From contig NZ_DASZGI010000184.1 of the NCBI RefSeq assembly GCF_035938995.1, forward strand, positions 1 to 23,156: 23,156 bases of DNA, read 5' to 3'. The DNA comes from DASZGI01 sp035938995. GTDB taxonomy: Bacteria > Actinomycetota > Actinomycetes > Streptomycetales > Catenulisporaceae. This document shows, in pieces, positions 1-5,277 of this stretch. The notes below the pieces were generated by a model. That model worked only from the letters and a program-made list of their open reading frames with translations. It did no database searches and was not told the DNA's origin. Position numbers and translations under genes: made by a program. Position 1 is the first letter of the stretch. Each line of letters opens with the position of its first letter.

Positions 1-152
1 CGTTCGAGGACGCCTTGCGCGGCGAGGGTGTCCAGATCGCGCCGGATGGTCATCTCCGAGGCGCCGGTCAGCTCGGCGAGGTGCGGGACCGTGGCACTGC
101 CCGAGTCCTTCACGGCCTGGGCGATCAGTCGGTGCCGGTCCGCATTGCTCAT
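1..152 (-). CDS. DeoR-family transcriptional regulator, N-terminal part
   Basis: This is the first 50 residues of a gene that runs off the left edge. The start ATG is at 152 on the minus strand. The translation begins MSNADRHRLIAQAV, continues with VPHLAELTGASEMTIRRDL and ends LAAQGVLER. This is the classic DeoR-type winged helix-turn-helix, with the recognition helix in the S-x-x-TIRRDL segment. DeoR proteins usually carry a C-terminal sugar-phosphate-sensing domain, which lies outside the window. The gene diverges from the MFS gene at 241, and an inverted repeat lies between them, so autoregulation and control of the transporter are likely. No strong Shine-Dalgarno is visible in front of the ATG. 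The family call rests on the HTH alone; the effector cannot be told. Confidence 0.85.
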   Translation of the reverse strand, partial: MSNADRHRLIAQAVKDSGSATVPHLAELTGASEMTIRRDLDTLAAQGVLE

Positions 153-170
153 GCCGCGATTGAACACCAC

Positions 171-236
171 TTGAAACGAACACTCAAGCTGTTCTTAAGG
201 CGATCTTTCAAACACTATGATTGTTCGTTACGGTGG
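171..236 (+). promoter_or_regulatory. Divergent control region: inverted repeat, -10 box and RBS for the MFS gene
   Basis: AACGAACA at 175-182 is matched by its exact reverse complement TGTTCGTT at 222-229, two half-sites 39 bp apart. TATGAT at 216-221 is a good -10 hexamer for the plus strand; TTCTTA at 192-197 is a weak -35 candidate. Transcription would then begin near 228, and GGTGG at 232-236 would act as the RBS for ATG 241. The right half-site covers the predicted transcription start, as expected for repression by the divergent DeoR protein. The spacing suggests looping or two separate half-sites rather than one compact operator. Confidence 0.5.
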
Positions 237-240
237 TCGC

Positions 241-1467
241 ATGGAACGTTCACTGCGCGCCGCACGCGTGGCGACCTTCGTCTACTTCGTCCTCGACGGC
301 ACCTTGATGGGCATGTGGCTGGTGCAGATCCCCGCCGTCGAGAAACGCGTGGGCATCAGCCATGCGACGCTGGGAAGCCTGCTGGTGCTCCTCGGCCTCG
401 GCGCCTTCATCGGCATGCAGGTCGCCGGCCGGTTGGCCGACCGATTCGGCACACGCATGGTGGTCCCCGCCTCCGGCGTGCTGTGTGGTGCGTCGCTCGT
501 CTTGCCGGGCCTTGCCCGGGAGCCTTGGGCGCTGGCCGGCGCGCTGCTGGTGTTCGGCTTCGGCAACGGCTGCCTGGATGTGAGCATGAACGCCCACGCC
601 GTGCACGTGGAGAAGGCCTACAACCGACCCATCATGTCCGCCTTCCACGCCACCTTCTCCGTCGGCGGGGTCATCGCTGCGCTCGTCGGGGCACGGGCGA
701 CCAGCGCGGGTATGACTCCCGCCGCGACCCTCGGCGTCGCGGGAGTCGTGGGCATTGTCATCGCCCTGCTTCCGGCCCGCAGCCTGCTGGCGACCGCACC
801 GACGTCCCCGGCAACCGAATCCGCGGCCGCGCGACGCCCGAGGCAACCGGCGGCGAAGCGGCGTACCGTTCCCGCACGCATCTGGATCCTCGCCGCGCTG
901 GCGTTGATGTGCATGCTGTGCGAGGGCGTTGCCAACGACTGGAGTGCTCTGGAGGCAAAGAACGTCCTCGGCGCCCCGGCTGCCACCGCCTCGTTCGCCT
1001 ACGGCACCTACGCGGCGACCATGACCATCGGCCGGCTGCTGGCCGATCGCGTCTCCCGGCGATTCGGGTCGGCGGCCGTCCTGCGCTACGGCGCGGCCAC
1101 CGGCGCCGTCGGTCTGACGGTCGTGGCCTTCTCGCCGTGGATCTGGACGGCACTGACGGGCTGGGCGATCTTCGGCCTGGGCCTGTCCGGCTGCGTCCCG
1201 CAGCTGTTCAGCGCGGCCGGGCACGCCGATCCCGCCGCCGCGGGCGCCAATGTCTCCCGGGTCGCCGGCCTCGGCTACCTCGGGATGCTCGCCGGTCCCG
1301 CGCTGATCGGCTGGATGACCCGTCTCATGGCGCTCAACCACACGTTCCTGCTCCCGGCGCTGCTGTTGGTGCTCGCCGCCGTGGCCGCCGGGATCCTGCG
1401 TACCGGATCCGAGCGCGAGTCCCAACCCGATCCCGAACCCGAGTCCGAGCTGGCGCAGCGCGCTTGA
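241..1467 (+). CDS. MFS transporter (YbjJ/FucP-like), likely DeoR-controlled
   Basis: The product is a 408-residue polytopic membrane protein of the major facilitator superfamily, with about 12 hydrophobic segments split into two halves by a basic central loop (around RRPRQPAAKRR). The loop between TM2 and TM3 has the MFS signature G-R-L-A-D-R-F-G-T-R, and a related G-R-L-L-A-D-R-V-S-R-R-F-G follows in the second half. Residues such as NGCLDVSMNAHAV and the overall length fit the YbjJ/fucose-permease-like branch, whose substrates are mostly unknown. I chose ATG 241 over ATG 217 because 217 lies inside the predicted -10 box, whereas 241 has GGTGG five bases upstream. Control by the divergent DeoR gene suggests a sugar or sugar-derived substrate, by inference only. 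The C-terminus is a Glu/Pro/Ser-rich hydrophilic tail. Confidence 0.85.
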   Translation: MERSLRAARVATFVYFVLDGTLMGMWLVQIPAVEKRVGISHATLGSLLVLLGLGAFIGMQVAGRLADRFGTRMVVPASGVLCGASLVLPGLAREPWALAGALLVFGFGNGCLDVSMNAHAVHVEKAYNRPIMSAFHATFSVGGVIAALVGARATSAGMTPAATLGVAGVVGIVIALLPARSLLATAPTSPATESAAARRPRQPAAKRRTVPARIWILAALALMCMLCEGVANDWSALEAKNVLGAPAATASFAYGTYAATMTIGRLLADRVSRRFGSAAVLRYGAATGAVGLTVVAFSPWIWTALTGWAIFGLGLSGCVPQLFSAAGHADPAAAGANVSRVAGLGYLGMLAGPALIGWMTRLMALNHTFLLPALLLVLAAVAAGILRTGSERESQPDPEPESELAQRA

Positions 1468-1671
1468 ACACGTTCGTCGCCACAGCGGGAAGGAATCCCC
1501 ATGTCCGCCAGCCAGCGGATCGTGCTGAGCGACCGTCCGCCACACATGCTTTCTGCGATCCGTCACGCTCGCGCCGTCGAACTCGGCCATTTACCGGATC
1601 TCACCAGCGCGGATGAGGTTCTCAGCGAGGGTAGGGTCGCGGTGAGCGGTGGCCCCGGCGATACTTGCCGC

Positions 1672-1914
1672 ATGGAGAACGCGCAACGTTATCGCTGGTC
1701 ATACGGTTCGGTGCCGCTCAATGACGACGAATGGCACGTGGTGGAGATGGAGGGCGACGGCAACGAGCGGCAGACCCTGTGCGGCTTCCCGATCGACCTT
1801 GAGAAGCAGGGCGCCCGTTGGGGCTCCCCAGACACCTTCCCACGGCACGACGAGTGCACCGACATTTACAACTCAGTGCACCCCGACGATCCCCTGGCGA
1901 CGCGGCTGGCTTAA
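1672..1914 (+). CDS. Small hypothetical protein, 80 residues
   Basis: I do not recognise this protein. It begins MENAQRYRWSYG and is short, acidic and Trp/His-rich, with two cysteines (in TLCGFP and DECTD) that could form a metal or redox pair. It has no signal peptide and no membrane segment. The frame stays open back to ATG 1501, which has a strong Shine-Dalgarno (GGGAAGGA around 1488-1495), so a 137-residue form is possible. I prefer 1672 because GATACT at 1660-1665 would be a -10 box six bases before the ATG (a leaderless start, common in actinobacteria) and because third-position GC is lower in codons 1501-1671 than after 1672. It follows the MFS gene in the same direction and converges on the acyl-CoA oxidase genes. 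Confidence 0.55.
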   Translation: MENAQRYRWSYGSVPLNDDEWHVVEMEGDGNERQTLCGFPIDLEKQGARWGSPDTFPRHDECTDIYNSVHPDDPLATRLA

Positions 1915-1960
1915 CCCCGGCCCCGCGCTCAGGGCCACCCGGTGACCATCGGTCGTGCCG

Positions 1961-2332
1961 TCAAGCCTGGCGGCTGAACACCGCCAAGTATCCGTCGTCG
2001 ACGATGGGGGCGGAGATGAGTTCGGGCACCGGCGCGAGCAGTTCCGCCAGGAAGTCGATCTTCTCCCGGTCGGCCGACAGAGCGCGCTGAACTGCGCCCA
2101 GCCGGTGGACGGCGAAATCGGCTACCAGATCGTCCATGATCTGTTGCGGCACCTGCGGGTCGAAGTCGTGCTCATCCATGATGAGGCCGAGCATGCGGGC
2201 GTGAACGAGCGTGACCGCCTCATCGTGGGTGAACGAGCCGTCCGGCCGCCCCCGCCATAGCTCGCTCAGATCGTGCTCGATCCGCTCAGCCAGTGTTCGG
2301 GCAGGACGCGCGAGCGCGGGTGAGCGCGGCAT
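1961..2332 (-). CDS. C-terminal part of acyl-CoA-oxidase-like enzyme, in a shifted frame
   Basis: The product is 123 residues, rich in helix-forming segments (TLAERIEHDLSELW, EAVTLVHARMLGL, ADREKIDFLAELLAPVPELI), as expected for the all-helical C-terminal region of an acyl-CoA oxidase. It overlaps the end of the upstream gene by 47 bases in the +1 frame. The upstream protein stops just after its GDNSVMAYQVAR block, which in intact oxidases is followed by exactly this kind of helical region. The simplest reading is one enzyme broken by a frameshift (or a sequencing error) in the CG-rich repeat near 2290-2320. A separately translated, coupled subunit starting at ATG 2332 is the alternative. The product ends YLAVFSRQA at the stop at 1961. 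Convergent with the 1672-1914 gene, 46 bases away. Confidence 0.6.
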   Translation of the reverse strand: MPRSPALARPARTLAERIEHDLSELWRGRPDGSFTHDEAVTLVHARMLGLIMDEHDFDPQVPQQIMDDLVADFAVHRLGAVQRALSADREKIDFLAELLAPVPELISAPIVDDGYLAVFSRQA

Positions 2333-3596
2333 TGCGTGCGACTTGATAGGCCATCACGGAGTTGTCGCCCGCGAAGGTCACGTTGACCTCAAGATCGGTC
2401 CGAAGTGTGACGATCTGATTGTGGCCATGGAATCCTTGCGACCCACACATTTCACGACATGCGGATAGGACGTCCAGGGCCAGCCAGGAAGCACATTTGC
2501 CGGTCGCGGTGAGAAGGTGCATGCGTTTGCGGCCGGGATCGGTGTGCCAGCCGCGCTCGACACCCCCGACGACAGCACGCTCGAGCAAGCGCAGTGCGAG
2601 GCAGCGCAGCAGCACCGGATACAACCGGTCGCGGAACAGCGGTTCGTCGAGAAGAACCCTTCGGGACGGCGATCGGCGGATCTCGCGGTGTCCGGCGAAC
2701 CGCCACGTGAGATAGGCGGCGAGTTCGGCGCCCCGTGCTCCGGCGCTGAGTGTTAAAACCCGCTCCTGGATGAAGGTCTCGATGGACTTCACGAAGCGGG
2801 CGTCGGCGTCCGGGAGGGTGCTGGAGAAACACCCGTCCGCGTCGATCCGCGAGTACCGCGCCATCAGTGCTTCGCGCGGGAGCCGGACCCCGGTGAAGCG
2901 GGCACCACCGACCTGGTTGGCCCGGATGCCGCCTTTCGGGTCGGCCGAGAGAATCGTGATGCCCGGAAGCGGCGGTCCGTTCTCCTCAGCGCGCAGCGGC
3001 ACCCGGAACCAGTGGTGGCCTTGCTCTTCGCCGTCGATGACGAGGCGGGCCAGAACCATCGCGACGGTTGCGGCGTGCTTGATGTTGCCGATCCAGAACT
3101 TGCAGGCGGCATCGGTGGGAGTGTCGAGCGTGAAGCAGTGTTCCGACCGGTTCCAGGAAACCGTCGTCCCGATCTCGCGGAGATTGGTCCCGCCGCCGAG
3201 TTCCGTGCAGCAGAACGCGTAGACCTGGTGCATCCGGGTTATCTCGTCGTGGTAGCGGGCGACCTGTTCGGGGTCGCCGTGGTTGAACAGCGCGCTGCCC
3301 GCGATGAGATGGTCTGTGATGGACGACGCGAGGGCGAAATCGAAGGCGCCGGTCAGACCCATCACCTCGCACATGGACCTGAAAGCACGCTCGTTGGACT
3401 GGCCCATCCACATGTCGTTGTCGACGAGCCCCTCCCGGAAGATCACTTTCATTCTGTCGATGGTCAGATCCATGTAATCCCGCAGGGATAGCCCGTACCG
3501 TCGTCGTGGATCGAACAAATCCTCCCGCAGCAGGCGTTGTACCCCTGCCCGGTACCAGTCGACGTCTTGTTTCGCGTCGGGAACGACATCGGTCAT
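2286..3596 (-). CDS. Acyl-CoA oxidase/dehydrogenase-like flavoprotein, catalytic Glu replaced
   Basis: The product has 436 residues. The order of motifs matches acyl-CoA oxidases: a helical N-terminal domain, then TELGGGTNLREIGTT (Thr131-Glu132 onward) at the flavin-binding beta domain, then KFWIGNIKHAATVAMVLARL and GHHWFRVPLR, then the C-terminal helical block with CGSQGFHGHNQ and TFAGDNSVMAYQVAR. Family members oxidise acyl-CoA with FAD and pass electrons to oxygen. In known oxidases the last block reads TFEGDN or TFEGEN, and that Glu is the catalytic base. Here codon 2370-2372 is GCG, giving Ala409. ATG 3596 has GAGGAG about six bases upstream. The protein is short for an oxidase and its missing C-terminus lies in the overlapping frame at 1961-2332. 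It could be inactive, use another base, or act on an unusual substrate. Confidence 0.75.
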   Translation of the reverse strand: MTDVVPDAKQDVDWYRAGVQRLLREDLFDPRRRYGLSLRDYMDLTIDRMKVIFREGLVDNDMWMGQSNERAFRSMCEVMGLTGAFDFALASSITDHLIAGSALFNHGDPEQVARYHDEITRMHQVYAFCCTELGGGTNLREIGTTVSWNRSEHCFTLDTPTDAACKFWIGNIKHAATVAMVLARLVIDGEEQGHHWFRVPLRAEENGPPLPGITILSADPKGGIRANQVGGARFTGVRLPREALMARYSRIDADGCFSSTLPDADARFVKSIETFIQERVLTLSAGARGAELAAYLTWRFAGHREIRRSPSRRVLLDEPLFRDRLYPVLLRCLALRLLERAVVGGVERGWHTDPGRKRMHLLTATGKCASWLALDVLSACREMCGSQGFHGHNQIVTLRTDLEVNVTFAGDNSVMAYQVARNAALTRARASCPNTG

Positions 3597-3639
3597 CGGA
3601 ATCTCCTCAAGCTGCCGGGGCCCAGCAACGGGTGTTATG

Positions 3640-3710
3640 GGCTCGACAGGAAATGATCACGCTGAGTCGCGGTGTAATACCTAAATTAGGATTTTGATAT
3701 ATGATACCTC
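3640..3710. promoter_or_regulatory. AT-rich region upstream of the oxidase with a short palindrome
   Basis: This is by far the most AT-rich patch in the window. It holds the interrupted palindrome CCTAAATTAGG (3680-3690) and runs such as GATATATGATA. Lying 45-115 bases before the oxidase start on the minus strand, it is the natural place for that gene's promoter and an operator. No convincing -35/-10 pair could be fixed. It might instead be a scar left by mobile DNA, since a transposase relic follows. Confidence 0.3.
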
Positions 3711-3841
3711 GCACTCTGCTTGACTTCGAAGAGCGGTCTTACCTCGCCCATCATCGTGCACTGATAGTCATAAGCTACCGGCGGTGAATTGCCTGCTGGG
3801 TTCAGCGGAGCGGTCCTGCCCGAGCGGCCACCTCCGCATGT

Positions 3842-4051
3842 CTTTTTCGGCCAGCCGCAGGATGCTCGGCAGATCGTTCCTTTACCCGCGGCCTGAGACA
3901 GGACCACGTCGCGGTCACGGCCGGACTGGCCATGCCGTTCAGCTCCGGAGTCGCAGAAGGCGACGTCAGCCACATCAAGATGCTGAAAATGCAGATGTTC
4001 GGACGAGCCGACTTCGACCTGCTCCGGCTCCGCGTCCGCTGCGCCGCATGA
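3842..4051 (+). pseudogene. ISL3-family transposase, C-terminal relic
   Basis: In the frame ending at TGA 4049-4051 the translation reads RSFTRGLRQDHVAVTAGLA, then MPFSSGVAEGDVSHIKMLKM, then QMFGRADFDLLRLRVRCAA. This matches the well-known end of ISL3 transposases (GLRxDxxAVTAGLTLPxSSGxVEGHVNRIKMLKRQMYGRAxFDLLRxRVL). In the usual E-G-H-V-N-R-I-K stretch the relic has EGDVSHIK, so conserved His and Asn/Arg positions have changed. Only about 60 residues of a roughly 400-600-residue protein are recognisable. Upstream of about 3870 the similarity fades, and no start or inverted-repeat ends were found. It is a dead remnant marking past insertion in this gene-poor stretch. Confidence 0.75.
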
Positions 4052-4146
4052 TCATCGAGGTTGCCCGCAAGATCTGCGACAGAGTCGTTTGCCGTGTCCA
4101 CTGACGCCCAGGAACGAACATTGGCCCGACATCAGCCCTGGCCAGG

Positions 4147-4272
4147 ATGCACCTGCCACGAGGTCCCGGCGACTACTACCGGGGCTGGGCGGCATGGGCC
4201 AGCGCCATCGCCATCGGCGTCAACATCGTTGGCCTCGTGCTCAACATCACCGGCTTGATCACCGGACCATGA
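4147..4272 (+). CDS. Tiny membrane peptide or tail of a lost membrane protein
   Basis: The ORF has 41 codons from ATG 4147 to TGA 4270-4272. The product starts MHLPRGPGDYYRGWAAWA and then has one hydrophobic helix (SAIAIGVNIVGLVLNITGLI). About 80 percent of third codon positions are G or C, and the hydrophobic stretch is coherent, so the frame looks as if it is or was coding. The frame is open from 4105, just after a stop, and no Shine-Dalgarno precedes the ATG. It could be a real single-pass mini-protein or the last helix of a transporter disrupted by the neighbouring transposon relic. I do not recognise the family. Confidence 0.3.
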   Translation: MHLPRGPGDYYRGWAAWASAIAIGVNIVGLVLNITGLITGP

Positions 4273-4400
4273 CGCCGGCCCTCGGCAGACCGGCACACTG
4301 TCGGCCGCCGGCGTCGAGCCCGCACCGTGGCGTGGCGAGCACGTGGGCGCAATTCCAGCGCTCCCAGACCGAGGCCGGTTTGCCCTTTATCGGTGCGCCT

Positions 4401-4417
4401 TTCTAACGTTGTAATGA
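4401..4417. promoter_or_regulatory. Imperfect LacI-type operator
   Basis: TTCTAACGTTGTAATGA contains the right half-site CGTTGTAA intact, while the left half TTCTAACG differs at two positions from a perfect mirror image. The core AACGTT is that of actinobacterial LacI/GalR-family operators and matches the two better palindromes at 4693 and 7745. TTGCCC at 4380-4385 could be a -35 for a promoter covered by this site. No convincing gene starts directly downstream, so it may be an auxiliary looping site 288 bp from the main operator. Confidence 0.35.
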
Positions 4418-4656
4418 TCACATGAGCCACCGCTCGTGGAACTTGTCAACGCTGGCCGGTCGTCTGAAGGCTGACGCGCGGCGGCGCCGGAGCGAGGCAT
4501 TGAGGCCGGAGCGTCGAGCCCGGCGCTCAGTTCTCCGTGATCTAGTGCCCTACTCATGCCCTTTGAAGTGCGCAGATTTGGAGATGTGACACAGTACTGG
4601 AAGATCAGTCGACTGTCGCCTGCCTCGAGAGCACCGCAAGACTCGGCAAGCGGCCC

Positions 4657-4704
4657 TTGACGCTCGGTGGGCCTGGTGCGTTAATTGGGCGTTACAACGT
4701 TGTA
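4657..4704 (+). promoter_or_regulatory. Sigma70-type promoter with perfect LacI-family operator
   Basis: TTGACG (4657-4662) followed after 17 bases by GTTAAT (4680-4685), or after 18 by TTAATT, is a near-consensus promoter. The perfect 12-bp palindrome TACAACGTTGTA (4693-4704) falls on the predicted transcription start. LacI-family repressors bind such CG-centred palindromes. The next confident plus-strand gene is the GtaA-like gene at 5278, so the transcript would carry a leader of about 580 bases. The repressor gene is not in the window. Confidence 0.6.
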
Positions 4705-5277
4705 GCAGTGCCCACGACTCCCGCGTACCACCCAATCCGCGCCCGTGAGCGCCCCGCGCCAATCCTCGTCCGGTCCGATATCCCACCTCGGAACCACCTC
4801 TTACCCACGTCCCGACTAGGCCGCGACTTCAGCGCTTCGCCCTCGACCTGAGAAACCGTTCCGGCCCACGGCCGGACCACACCGACGGCGGAGGACGACC
4901 GCGCTACGGCACGCGATCACCACCCCGCACAGCGCGGCGAGCCGACGCCGTCGGCATCCCACTCGCCCGCGCTCAAGGTCGCGTCCCAGCACGAAACGTG
5001 GCCTCTCGAGCTTGCCCGCCGCGCGGAGCGTCACGCGACGCGGCTTGATCACCGCTGCTCGCCCTGCTCCGACGGCGGTCCCATCCAGGTCCGGCGCCAC
5101 GCCGGATCGCTACGCCATGCCCTCGAGTCACGCGCCGACCGTTCGGCCGACTCCGAACGCTTCGCGCGCGGCTGCCGCGCGCCCGGACCGGCTCGCACCC
5201 GTCTCGTGGCGGCGCGCCGTCCTGCCGTCCGTGCGGCTGCGCAGGCGTGCCCCACGCACCCTTCTCGGAGGAACGCA
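4705..5277 (+). other. Long GC-rich leader with several hairpins, no convincing gene
   Basis: No frame here combines a plausible start, a Shine-Dalgarno and a protein-like translation. Three simple hairpins are visible: TCCGGCC/GGCCGGA with a 3-base loop (4860-4876), GCCGAC/GTCGGC (4941-4955) and GCGCGCG/CGCGCGC with a 5-base loop (5164-5182). If transcription starts near 4692, all of this is 5' untranslated leader of the GtaA-like gene. It could also be a decayed gene between two intact promoters. No known riboswitch was recognised. Confidence 0.4.

Noticed and set aside
15..1616. Plus-strand 533-codon frame across the DeoR/MFS region
   Set aside because: Arginine-rich shadow of the MFS gene; it also runs through the promoter region and the opposite-strand regulator.
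3701..3787. 28-codon ORF in the AT-rich patch
   Set aside because: Too short, no RBS, no recognisable feature, located beside a decayed transposase.
4422..4589. 55-codon plus-strand ORF just after the imperfect operator (MSHRSWNLSTLAGRL...)
   Set aside because: No Shine-Dalgarno, arginine-rich, poor third-position bias and no similarity that I recognise.
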